A stretch of DNA of 8,793 bases from NCBI GenBank assembly GCA_003450815.1, contig DMES01000029.1, forward strand, positions 1-8,793, given 5' to 3'. Of this stretch, positions 1 through 5,958 are shown piece after piece. Below the pieces are notes generated by a model. It saw only the letters and a program-made list of their open reading frames with translations, was not told where the DNA came from and did not search any database. Every line of letters starts with the position of its first letter. Position 1 is the stretch's first letter. The DNA is from Elusimicrobiota bacterium. Its GTDB lineage: Bacteria > Elusimicrobiota > Elusimicrobia > Elusimicrobiales > UBA9959. The position numbers and the translations under genes are program-made.

Positions 1-21
1 CCCTTTTCATATTACCAGGTT

Positions 22-27
22 AGGAGG
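22..27 (+). promoter_or_regulatory. Ribosome binding site of the cytosine deaminase gene
   Basis: A full AGGAGG Shine-Dalgarno sequence lies 4 nt before the ATG at 32. It supports that start and shows that this organism uses canonical Shine-Dalgarno signals. No promoter is visible in the 31 bases available upstream. Confidence 0.8.
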
Positions 28-31
28 CGGT

Positions 32-490
32 ATGACCGGTAAAGACCATTTAAGGTTTATGAAAGCGGCCATAAAAGAGGCGCGCAAGGGGCTTGAAGAG
101 GGGGGGATTCCCATAGGCGCGGTGCTGGTAAAAGGTGGGAAAGTTATAGGCCGCGGGCATAACAGGAGGGTCCAGAAAAAGTCGGCCATACTGCACGCAG
201 AGATGGACTGCCTTGAAAATGCTGGCCGGCTGAAAGCCAAAGACTACGAAAAATGCGTTATTTATTCCACTCTTTCTCCGTGCGACATGTGCTCCGGCGC
301 CATACTCCTATATAAAATCCCCGCTGTTGTAATAGGCGAAAACAGCACTTTTAAGGGCCCTGAAAATTATTTAAAAAAGCGCGTAAGGCTTATAAATCTT
401 GATTTAGAAGAATGCAAAGACCTGATGGCCGCTTTTATAAAAGAAAAGCCGGAGCTGTGGAACGAGGATATAGGGGAGTCGGAAGAGTAA
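32..490 (+). CDS. Cytosine deaminase, fungal FCY1-like (CDA superfamily)
   Basis: This 152-aa zinc deaminase probably converts cytosine to uracil plus ammonia in pyrimidine salvage in the cytoplasm. The zinc site is visible as HAE (H55, catalytic E57) and PCDMC (C84, C87). The match to yeast cytosine deaminase goes beyond the common fold: GRGHN with N44, the stretch around LENAGRL, TLSPCDMCSGAI, the IGEN loop with F107, and a C-terminal WNEDIGE (W143, D146, E149). These last residues correspond to the yeast base-contacting tail WFEDIGE, and the length is close to the yeast 158 aa. Bacterial CodA belongs to an unrelated amidohydrolase family. tRNA adenosine deaminase (TadA) and guanine deaminase share the zinc motifs but not this C-terminal tail, so they are less likely. 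The gene appears to stand alone, followed by an inverted repeat and a terminator. Function is inferred from remembered family features. Confidence 0.85.
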   Translation: MTGKDHLRFMKAAIKEARKGLEEGGIPIGAVLVKGGKVIGRGHNRRVQKKSAILHAEMDCLENAGRLKAKDYEKCVIYSTLSPCDMCSGAILLYKIPAVVIGENSTFKGPENYLKKRVRLINLDLEECKDLMAAFIKEKPELWNEDIGESEE

Positions 491-593
491 GGTCACAGGT
501 GGCAGGTCACAAGTCACAAGCCATAATTGCGTGAAAATATCAGATTCGGTAAGCCCTTTAATACTTGTGACTTGTGACCTGTGTCTTGTGACT
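491..593. repeat. 103-bp inverted-repeat intergenic element, copy 1
   Basis: The left arm (491-520) and right arm (563-593) are inverted repeats built from 7-nt units of the form GTCACAR; 25 of 30 arm positions pair, with the 18 innermost perfect. The element starts directly after the deaminase stop codon. A second copy of exactly the same length lies at 4001-4103: the 31-bp right arms are identical and the 42-bp centres match at 29 positions. This indicates a dispersed, possibly mobile, non-coding element. No ORF is evident inside it. Confidence 0.85.
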
Positions 594-598
594 GCAAT

Positions 599-621
599 AA
601 AACGCCGCAGGCGTTTTTTTT
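599..621 (+). terminator. Rho-independent terminator after cytosine deaminase
   Basis: The 8-bp stem AAAACGCC/GGCGTTTT (599-606 with 610-617) has a GCA loop and runs into eight T residues. It closes the deaminase transcript just after the inverted-repeat element and before the next promoter. Confidence 0.85.
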
Positions 622-623
622 GC

Positions 624-652
624 TTGACTTTGTCGGGGGATAATGGCATAAT
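624..652 (+). promoter_or_regulatory. Sigma70-type promoter of the RRM protein gene
   Basis: TTGACT (624-629) and CATAAT (647-652) are separated by exactly 17 bp. It lies just downstream of the preceding terminator. Transcription starting near 659 would give a 5' leader of about 115 nt before the ATG at 773. Confidence 0.7.
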
Positions 653-677
653 AGTTCTGTAGTTTAAGACCCAGTAT

Positions 678-743
678 AACTCAAGTTTGTTGCGTATCCA
701 ACCGGTTACCATAGGCAGAAGATAGCGCAGATAGAGTTGAGTT
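678..743 (+). promoter_or_regulatory. Structured 5' leader of the RRM gene
   Basis: The leader can fold. AACTCAA (678-684) pairs with TTGAGTT (737-743), and inside this TGCGTATC (691-698) pairs with GATAGCGCA (721-729) with one bulged G. The structure sits just upstream of the AGGAGG ribosome site (758-763) and leaves it free. Long structured leaders are known for cold-shock genes. A role in thermal or autogenous control is inference only. Confidence 0.45.
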
Positions 744-757
744 GAAAGGTTAAAATC

Positions 758-763
758 AGGAGG
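758..763 (+). promoter_or_regulatory. Ribosome binding site of the RRM gene
   Basis: A perfect AGGAGG lies 9 nt before the ATG at 773 and fixes the start. It implies strong translation. Confidence 0.85.
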
Positions 764-772
764 ATACAGCAA

Positions 773-1138
773 ATGAGCAAGAGAATATACGTAGGGGGAC
801 TCCCCTTCAGCACCACAGAAAACGAAATGAACGCGCTTTTCGCGACTTACGGCGTGGTCAGCAACACCAAAATCATCACCGATAAGTACTCGGGTCAGTC
901 CAGGGGCTTCGGCTTCGTGGAAATGGCCAATGACGAAGAGGCTGTTGCGGCCATGGAAAAACTCAATGGCAGCGACTTCGGCGGCAGGAAACTGACCGTC
1001 AATGAAGCCAAACCCATGGAAGCCCGCACAGGTGGCGGCGGCGGTCGCGGCGGCTTCGGCGGCGGCGGCGGTCGCGGCGGCGGCTTCGGCGGCGGCGGCG
1101 GTGGTCGCGACGGCGGCGGACGCGGCAACAGGTGGTAA
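773..1138 (+). CDS. Glycine-rich RNA-binding protein (single RRM plus RGG tail)
   Basis: This 121-aa protein has one RNA recognition motif at about residues 3-80, with RNP2 IYVGGL (5-10) and RNP1 RGFGFVEM (44-51). The RNA-stacking aromatics Y6, F46 and F48 are all present. Residues 87-120 form a glycine/arginine tail with RGG and GGF units. The architecture is that of the bacterial glycine-rich RRM proteins known from cyanobacteria and other lineages, which bind single-stranded RNA and are often cold-induced. It probably acts as a cytoplasmic RNA chaperone or post-transcriptional regulator; the targets cannot be read from sequence. It is monocistronic, with its own promoter, long leader, strong ribosome site and terminator, as expected for a highly expressed, separately controlled gene. 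Confidence 0.92.
   Translation: MSKRIYVGGLPFSTTENEMNALFATYGVVSNTKIITDKYSGQSRGFGFVEMANDEEAVAAMEKLNGSDFGGRKLTVNEAKPMEARTGGGGGRGGFGGGGGRGGGFGGGGGGRDGGGRGNRW
1031..1126 (+). repeat. GGC-rich coding tandem repeat of the RGG tail
   Basis: Imperfect tandem units of the form (GGC)n-GGT-CGC-(GGC)n-TTC encode the glycine/arginine tail (residues 87-118). Nearly all glycines use GGC. Such a tract is prone to slippage and may vary in length between strains. Confidence 0.7.
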
Positions 1139-1141
1139 CTG

Positions 1142-1163
1142 AAATCTTAAGTAATTAAGATTT
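1142..1163 (+). other. AT-rich perfect hairpin downstream of the RRM gene
   Basis: AAATCTTAA (1142-1150) and TTAAGATTT (1155-1163) form a perfect 9-bp stem with a GTAA loop. It begins 3 nt after the stop codon and 5 nt before the terminator stem, so the mRNA would end in two stacked hairpins. It could protect the 3' end. Confidence 0.6.
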
Positions 1164-1168
1164 TACGG

Positions 1169-1202
1169 CCCTCCCCTTCAAAAGAAGGGGAGGGTTTTTT
1201 TT
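1169..1202 (+). terminator. Strong rho-independent terminator of the RRM gene
   Basis: A perfect 11-bp stem, CCCTCCCCTTC (1169-1179) with GAAGGGGAGGG (1184-1194), has an AAAA loop and is followed by eight T residues. It separates the RRM gene from the efflux operon promoter, which begins 8 bp later. Confidence 0.95.
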
Positions 1203-1209
1203 ATGCGCC

Positions 1210-1238
1210 TTGACAAATTAACTATACGGATGTATAAT
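1210..1238 (+). promoter_or_regulatory. Consensus sigma70 promoter of the efflux operon
   Basis: TTGACA (1210-1215) and TATAAT (1233-1238), both perfect consensus, are 17 bp apart. Transcription would start near 1245 and read the TetR gene and the transport genes behind it. A promoter this strong would need repression, consistent with the palindrome over its -10 box. Confidence 0.92.
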
Positions 1239-1252
1239 TATACATCAGTATA
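1223..1252. promoter_or_regulatory. 30-bp palindromic operator, probable TetR autoregulatory site
   Basis: The two 15-bp half-sites, 1223-1237 and 1238-1252, are inverted repeats with one mismatch (G1228 opposite A1247). The central 18 bp (1229-1246) are a perfect palindrome. The site covers the whole -10 box and the likely start of transcription, so a bound dimer would block RNA polymerase. The adjacent divergence-free TetR gene is the obvious candidate ligand-controlled repressor. Binding is inferred. Confidence 0.8.
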
Positions 1253-1258
1253 ATAACT

Positions 1259-1283
1259 CCCGAAAATTGTGGCAATTTCCGGG
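1259..1283 (+). promoter_or_regulatory. Leader hairpin overlapping the TetR ribosome site
   Basis: CCCGAAAATTG (1259-1269) pairs with CAATTTCCGGG (1273-1283) over 11 bp with one A-C mismatch and a TGG loop. Its 3' arm ends in the GGG of the purine-rich stretch GGGAAGTGAG (1281-1290) that serves as ribosome site for the ATG at 1296. It could stabilise the operon mRNA or lower TetR translation. Confidence 0.6.
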
Positions 1284-1295
1284 AAGTGAGAAAGT

Positions 1296-1925
1296 ATGGC
1301 AAGACCGCCTTCCGGGACTGATCTAAAACTTAAAGCCGCAGGCAGGAAGCTGCTTCAGGAAAAGGGTATCACAGGCCTGGGTGTGCGTGAGGCCTGCCGC
1401 CTGGCCGGGGTGAATACCGGTATGTTTCATTATTATTTTGGCTCAAAAGACGAGTTTCTGAAAACCGTCTTAAAGGAAATGTACGCCGAATTTATGCTGA
1501 ATTTTACAGCGGGGGTTTCAATAACAGGTACTCCGCGCGACCGGCTTAAGAATGCGCTGGTGGAGATCGGGAAGTTCGCACGGGGCGTACGCAATGCCGC
1601 GCCGATGATCTTTGCCGACCTGGCCCACGGCAAAAAAGAAGCTTTCGCTTTTGTAAGCGGGAATTTTACCGAACACATAAAGCATGTATCAGCGCTGGTG
1701 GAGGAGTGCCGCCCAGGAAGCGCTGTTAAAGTCCGTTCCGGCCCGTATATTGTGATGGCTCTTTTGCCTGTGATGATTTTCCCGGTGCTGATAGGAAGCG
1801 TGCTTGAGCGCAACGGAGTAACCAGTATAGGCGGCCGGAGCCTTGAAAAGCTGCGAGAGGAGATATTCTCCGACGCTGGTATAGCCGGGAGGGCGGAAAT
1901 AGCTTTAAGGGGTATAGGATTATGA
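1296..1925 (+). CDS. TetR/AcrR family transcriptional regulator
   Basis: This 209-aa protein has the TetR N-terminal helix-turn-helix at about residues 10-58. VREACRLAGVNTGMFHYYFG (30-49) contains the recognition helix and the typical YYFGSK(D/E) end, followed by the long helix 4. The remainder is an alpha-helical ligand and dimerisation domain without a recognisable ligand signature, as is usual in this family. It is the first gene of the efflux operon and sits behind a consensus promoter overlapped by a 30-bp palindrome. It therefore most likely represses its own operon until an exported compound binds it. E. coli CecR (YbiH) holds the same position before ybhGFSR; orthology is plausible but not shown. 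The stop overlaps the next start (ATGA), indicating translational coupling. Confidence 0.9.
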   Translation: MARPPSGTDLKLKAAGRKLLQEKGITGLGVREACRLAGVNTGMFHYYFGSKDEFLKTVLKEMYAEFMLNFTAGVSITGTPRDRLKNALVEIGKFARGVRNAAPMIFADLAHGKKEAFAFVSGNFTEHIKHVSALVEECRPGSAVKVRSGPYIVMALLPVMIFPVLIGSVLERNGVTSIGGRSLEKLREEIFSDAGIAGRAEIALRGIGL

Positions 1926-3274
1926 AGCTTATATTATTATTCCTGATGTTTTCGGGTATAGCGCGGGCCGCAGAATTCAGCATTACGCTGAAAGATGCCG
2001 AAGAAAGCGCCCTGGCGGCCTCCAATCAGTACAAGAGCGCCAGGTTTTCCGCAGCGGCGGACGCTGTGGCGGCTGATGCGGCTGGCTCATTGCTTAATCC
2101 GCGCCTCAGCCTGGAAGGGAGCCTGCGCTATAACACCATAGTATCCGAGATGAATTTGCCCGCGGCGCTGGGCGGGCCGCGTAAATTCGGCGACAATTGG
2201 AATTATTCGCTGGGCCCCTCCGTCTCATGGACGCTCTTTGACGGGGGGGCATTGCGTTATGGTTACCAAAGCGCCGGGAAACTAGCCTCAGCCCGCTCCG
2301 CGGAGGCCGAGAACTTCAGGCGTCAGGCTATCCTTAGAGCGCGCACCGCATATTTCCAGCTTCAACTGTCGCTGGAGAAAGTATATCTGATAGGCGAAAA
2401 CCTTCAGCTCTCTCTGAACCAGCTTAAGGATATAACGCTGGGCGCCAAGGCAGGCACGCGCAGCCGTCTGGACCAGATACGCGCAAGCCAGGAAACACTG
2501 GACCGCAGAAGAGATCTTCTTCTGGCCAGAGCGAACCTCTCGTCAGCTTTGAGGGATTTCAGTTTTGCCACCGGCATAGGACTGCCTTCCGATGTTTCTA
2601 TGCCGCTTGACTCGCGTATGGCCGGTAGGGATTATGGCGGGGTGGAACCGGCTTCGCTGTTTGTAAAGGCGGAACTTTATGAGACTGTACTCAGCCGCAT
2701 GCTACCTGCCGCCGGAGCCGCTATTGGAAGCGAGTTGCCCGCTGTAAAAGCGCTGGGCGAAGCCGCGCAGGCGTATAAGGCTTCGGCCGGAGTTTATAAA
2801 GCCGAAAGGCTTCCCCGCCTGACCCTGGGCGCGCGCAGCTCGTTTGATTATCCTAACGGGCCCGCCCTCTATTCTTTCGTGCAGAATTCCGCTTCGCTGG
2901 CGCTTAGCCTGCCGCTTTTTGAGAGCGGACGGTCCTTCGAAAAAGAAAAAGAGAGCACCCTGAACGCGGCGGCGGCTTTGGAGAAAAGGGATGAGGCCGC
3001 GCTTGCCGCCAAAAGGGATTTTGACAAGGCACTGGATGCCTATAAGGCTTTTATGGCGGAGCAATACATAAATATAGAGGCGGTGGATAATGCCGCCGAA
3101 GCGGCGAAGCTGGCTTATGAGGCTTATAAAGCCGGCGGCGGTACCTGGCTGGATGTGGAAAGTGCAAATCTGAAGGAACTGCAGATAAAAACCACTGCCG
3201 CCTCTACGAACGCGGAGATACTTTTAAGGCTGGCCATTTTGGATAGTTTAAGTGCGACCGGGAGCCAATTATGA
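1922..3274 (+). CDS. TolC-family outer-membrane efflux protein
   Basis: This 450-aa protein is the outer-membrane channel of the pump. A signal peptide is visible (MKLILLFLMFSGIARA, cleavage after residue 16 at ARA-AEF). There is no lipobox cysteine, so it is not an OprM-type lipoprotein. Two alanine- and leucine-rich helical halves follow, the OEP repeat. Features typical of the family include LKDAEESALAASNQYKSAR near the N-terminus, the SWTLFDGGALRYG beta-strand segment around residues 100-112 and its counterpart SLALSLPLFESGRS around residues 322-335. Length fits TolC-like proteins. The start overlaps the TetR stop (ATGA) and is preceded by AAGGGG (1907-1912). The E. coli ybh operon lacks its own outer-membrane gene, so this locus encodes a more self-contained tripartite system. 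Confidence 0.92.
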   Translation: MKLILLFLMFSGIARAAEFSITLKDAEESALAASNQYKSARFSAAADAVAADAAGSLLNPRLSLEGSLRYNTIVSEMNLPAALGGPRKFGDNWNYSLGPSVSWTLFDGGALRYGYQSAGKLASARSAEAENFRRQAILRARTAYFQLQLSLEKVYLIGENLQLSLNQLKDITLGAKAGTRSRLDQIRASQETLDRRRDLLLARANLSSALRDFSFATGIGLPSDVSMPLDSRMAGRDYGGVEPASLFVKAELYETVLSRMLPAAGAAIGSELPAVKALGEAAQAYKASAGVYKAERLPRLTLGARSSFDYPNGPALYSFVQNSASLALSLPLFESGRSFEKEKESTLNAAAALEKRDEAALAAKRDFDKALDAYKAFMAEQYINIEAVDNAAEAAKLAYEAYKAGGGTWLDVESANLKELQIKTTAASTNAEILLRLAILDSLSATGSQL

Positions 3275-4002
3275 AAAAGAAAGTTATACCTCTGTTGATA
3301 TTAACTGTCGTGGGGGTCCTGATATTCCTGAAAGTAAATAGTAACCGTAATTTCCGTTACAGCGGCGCCATTGAGGCCACCGAGACGGACCTCTCCGCCC
3401 GGATCTCCGGCGTTATAGAATCTTATGGAGCTAGGGAGGGGGATTCTGTCAAACAGGGCGTCGTAATAACCTCTATAGACTGCGACGACCTGCGGCTTGC
3501 CGCCGGTATAGCCTCTGAGGATTTCAAACGCGCCGAGGAATTGTATAAAGGCGGCTCGCTTTCAAAGGAAAATTACGACCGCCTAAAATACAAGCGCGAC
3601 GATTCCGCGCTTAAAGTACAATGGTGCTCGGTCAAATCGCCGATTTCCGGCCGCCTGCTTTATTCCTACAGGGAGAAAGGCGAACTGGTGGCCCCAGGCA
3701 CTAAGCTGGCCACGGTGGCCGACCTCTCCGAGGTATGGGCTTATATTTATGTGCCGCACGATATGCTGGTTAAACTTAAGCCCGGCATGGAGGTAAAGGG
3801 CTATCTGCCTGAAGCCGGAGACAAAGAATTCACCGGGCGTATTTCCGTTATATATTCCGAAGCGGAATTCACCCCGAAGAACGTGCAGACACGCAAAGAG
3901 CGTACCAGGCTGGTATTTGCTGTTAAGGTCAGTTTCCCGAACCCTGATGAAACGCTAAAACCGGGGATGACGATAGAAGTCCGGCTTCCTGAAAGTGAAT
4001 AG
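3271..4002 (+). CDS. ybhG: HlyD/YbhG-type periplasmic adaptor, short hairpin
   Basis: This 243-aa membrane fusion protein has an N-terminal anchor (about 5-21) and a first lipoyl half (SARISGVIESYGAREGDSVK, 42-61). A very short helical hairpin (about 71-118), a second lipoyl half (VKSPISGRLLYSYREKGELV, 121-140) and a beta-barrel domain follow. The end matches remembered E. coli YbhG (the AEFTPKNVQTRKERTRLVF stretch and LKPGMTIEVRLP). YbhG is about 332 aa; almost all the missing length comes from the coiled-coil hairpin that normally reaches the outer-membrane channel. The gene starts in an ATGA overlap with the TolC gene, with GGGAG at 3260-3264. Its stop TAG is completed by the first bases of the next repeat element. 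It should link the ABC permeases to the TolC-like protein. Confidence 0.88.
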   Translation: MKKKVIPLLILTVVGVLIFLKVNSNRNFRYSGAIEATETDLSARISGVIESYGAREGDSVKQGVVITSIDCDDLRLAAGIASEDFKRAEELYKGGSLSKENYDRLKYKRDDSALKVQWCSVKSPISGRLLYSYREKGELVAPGTKLATVADLSEVWAYIYVPHDMLVKLKPGMEVKGYLPEAGDKEFTGRISVIYSEAEFTPKNVQTRKERTRLVFAVKVSFPNPDETLKPGMTIEVRLPESE

Positions 4003-4103
4003 TCACAGGACACAAGTCACAGGTCACAAGCCAGAGTTGTTTGAAAACATAAATTTTGGTAATACCTTAAAAACTTGTGACTTGTGACCTGTGTCTTGTG
4101 ACT
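4001..4103. repeat. 103-bp inverted-repeat intergenic element, copy 2
   Basis: Arms 4001-4030 and 4073-4103 consist of GTCACAR/GACACAR heptamers and pair over about 30 bp with only three differences, all transitions; in RNA two become G-U pairs and one an A-C mismatch. The right arm is identical to that of copy 1 at 563-593, and the 42-bp centre is about 69% identical to it. The element begins inside the adaptor stop codon and ends 7 nt before the ATPase start, so it fills the whole spacer. Confidence 0.9.
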
Positions 4104-4110
4104 AACATTT

Positions 4111-4839
4111 ATGAATTCATTTTCCATCAAGACTGATAATATAAGGAAATCATTCGGCAGAACTGCCGCGCTGGACGGGGTTTCTTTTGATTTTTCAGCT
4201 GGATTGCTTCACGGCCTTATAGGTTCCAACGGGGCTGGCAAGACCACAACAATGCGTCTGCTGGCCGGGCTGCTAAAACCCTCGTCGGGAGGAATTCATT
4301 GCTACAGTAATGGCAAGCCGGCGGCTTTCAGCGACTTGCGGCCAAGTCTCGCCTATATGCCGCAGCAGGCGAGCCTTTACCCCGATCTTTCAATAGACGA
4401 ACACTTGGAGTTTTTCCGGGAGCTTTACCGCCTGGAACCAGCGGTATATGCCCGGCGTTCTGCGGAACTGTTGGAGATTACCCGGCTTGGAAAATTCCGC
4501 GAGCGCCGCGCCGGACAACTTTCCGGCGGCATGTATAAGAAGCTGGGGCTTATGTGCGCGCTCTTGCAGTCGCCTTCCGTGCTTCTTCTGGACGAGCCAA
4601 CGAACGGTGTGGACCCTATAAGCCGCAGGGAATTCTGGGAACTGCTTTACAGCCTGGCCGCGGATAAAATACTCATCATCGTTTCAACGGCATATATGGA
4701 TGAAGCCGAGCGTTGCGCAAGAGTGCATTTGCTGGATTCGGGCCGCCTGCTGGCTTCTGGCGAACCGCGCGCGGTTCTTAAGGCAGCCGGCGCCGCAAAT
4801 TTTGAGGACATATTTATAGGAAAAGTGGGAAAAATATGA
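4111..4839 (+). CDS. ybhF: ABC exporter ATPase 1 (N-terminal half of YbhF)
   Basis: This 242-aa nucleotide-binding protein has Walker A GSNGAGKT (38-45), a Q-loop at Q85/Q86, signature LSGG (137-140), Walker B ending LLLDEP (158-163) and D-loop NGVDP (165-169). The switch position reads STAYMDEAE, with A194 where most ABC ATPases have His. E. coli YbhF also lacks that His in its first half. YbhF is one protein with two ATPase domains; here the halves are separate genes overlapping by ATGA. It should pair with the next ATPase to drive the two permeases. The start is fixed by the beginning of the ABC domain, yet no Shine-Dalgarno sequence lies before it: the 7 nt upstream are AACATTT, and the repeat element precedes them. 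Confidence 0.93.
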   Translation: MNSFSIKTDNIRKSFGRTAALDGVSFDFSAGLLHGLIGSNGAGKTTTMRLLAGLLKPSSGGIHCYSNGKPAAFSDLRPSLAYMPQQASLYPDLSIDEHLEFFRELYRLEPAVYARRSAELLEITRLGKFRERRAGQLSGGMYKKLGLMCALLQSPSVLLLDEPTNGVDPISRREFWELLYSLAADKILIIVSTAYMDEAERCARVHLLDSGRLLASGEPRAVLKAAGAANFEDIFIGKVGKI

Positions 4840-5762
4840 CAGCCTCATGTGCCCTGGAGGTCAAAGGCCTTTCCATAAAGTTCGGTAATTTTACCGCCGT
4901 GGATAATGTGTCCTTCTGCGTGAACCGGGGCGAGATATTCGGCTTTCTGGGCGCCAACGGCGCCGGAAAAACCACCACCATACGCATGCTGTGCGGCCTG
5001 CTTAAGCCGACTTCCGGTTCGGCGCTGGTGGGCGGCCTTGGCTTTGAAGACGGCGGGTGGGGTATAAAAAAAATAGTGGGCTATATGTCGCAGAAGTTCA
5101 CGCTTTACAATGACCTGACCGTGGGGGAGAACCTGGATTTCGCCGCAGGCCTGCGCAAAATGGACCCGGCCTTCGCTAAACAACGCCGCAAAGAGCTGTT
5201 CGGCCTTATAGGTTTCAATAAGCCGCTTTCATCAAAGGTTTCGGCGCTGCCTGGAGGAATAAAGCAGGAACTGGCGCTTGCAGCGGCCATGCTGCACGAT
5301 CCGGAGATAGTCTTTCTGGATGAACCCACCTCCGGCGTGGCGCCCGCTTCCCGGGCCCGGTTCTGGGCGCTGATAAGAAAGATTACCGGCTTGGGCAAAA
5401 CCGTGATAGTAACCACCCATTACATGGATGAGGCGGAGCAGTGTGGCCGCATAGCCCTTATGCGCACGGGCAGCCTGATAGCGCTTGGCACTCCTGAAGA
5501 GCTTAAAAACTCGGCCTTTCCCGGGCCGATGGTCGAGCTGGATTTTAAAGAAGCCGAAGCGTTCGCCTTTATTTCGGGGCTAAAAAATGCCGCCGGGCTG
5601 CTGGAACTTTCTCCGCACGGCATACGCTGGCACGCGGCCTTCGCGGATAAAGCCTTAATGGACGCCGCTTTGTCCGCGCTGCCGCCGGGCGCTTCAGTAG
5701 CGCTGATAAAACCGTCCCTTGAGGATGTGTTCATAAGGATGGTGGAGGGAGCGGAAAGGTGA
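4836..5762 (+). CDS. ybhF: ABC exporter ATPase 2 (C-terminal half of YbhF)
   Basis: This 308-aa protein has Walker A GANGAGKT (39-46), Q86 in the Q-loop, Walker B ending IVFLDEP (158-164) and an intact switch histidine H195 (TTHYMDEAE). Two sites are unusual: the signature is LPGG (138-141) rather than LSGG, and the D-loop reads SGVAP with A169 replacing the usual Asp. From about residue 225 a C-terminal domain ends in PSLEDVFI, typical of ABC-2 drug exporters. The first ATPase has the opposite pattern (good signature, no switch His), so the two should form a heterodimer with one canonical and one degenerate site. Translation is coupled to ATPase 1 by the ATGA overlap, with a purine-rich but weak ribosome site upstream. 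Confidence 0.93.
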   Translation: MTASCALEVKGLSIKFGNFTAVDNVSFCVNRGEIFGFLGANGAGKTTTIRMLCGLLKPTSGSALVGGLGFEDGGWGIKKIVGYMSQKFTLYNDLTVGENLDFAAGLRKMDPAFAKQRRKELFGLIGFNKPLSSKVSALPGGIKQELALAAAMLHDPEIVFLDEPTSGVAPASRARFWALIRKITGLGKTVIVTTHYMDEAEQCGRIALMRTGSLIALGTPEELKNSAFPGPMVELDFKEAEAFAFISGLKNAAGLLELSPHGIRWHAAFADKALMDAALSALPPGASVALIKPSLEDVFIRMVEGAER

Positions 5763-5780
5763 GGAAGGATTTAGAGACGT

Positions 5781-5915
5781 AAATATTCGGTGAACCCGTG
5801 TATATTTCACTGATAACTTTCGTTCGGTGTGTAGTGGCAGAGCTTGCTCTGCCCGCAGAAGAGGCAAAGCAAGCTTTGCAACTACAAAAGCAACTTATAG
5901 GTTTACCAAATATTT
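5781..5915. repeat. Nested inverted-repeat (cruciform) element in the operon
   Basis: Outer arms AAATATTCGGTGAACC (5781-5796) and GGTTTACCAAATATTT (5900-5915) pair at 14 of 16 positions; both differences are transitions. Inside, GTAGT (5831-5835) pairs with ACTAC (5881-5885) and encloses two perfect 7-bp hairpins: GGCAGAG/CTCTGCC (5836-5842 with 5847-5853) and GCAAAGC/GCTTTGC (5864-5870 with 5873-5879). This is the shape of a REP- or MITE-like element. It fills most of the gap between ATPase 2 and the first permease, and the short reading frame across it shows no protein-like character. Confidence 0.8.
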
Positions 5916-5958
5916 TGGTTAGAGGAAATAGTTCTTTCTTTCAACCCTCGGTAAAATT

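Noticed and set aside
404..772. Minus-strand ORF over the deaminase end, repeat element and promoter
   Set aside because: It runs through a terminator, a promoter and an inverted repeat on the other strand and resembles no known protein.
895..1128. Minus-strand proline-rich ORF opposite the RRM gene
   Set aside because: It is the mirror of the GGC repeat of the glycine tail; it has no ribosome site and no protein-like composition.
5831..5885. Cloverleaf-like fold considered as a tRNA
   Set aside because: It is only about 55 nt, with a 5-bp closing stem, two arms, no T-loop or anticodon loop signature and no CCA end.
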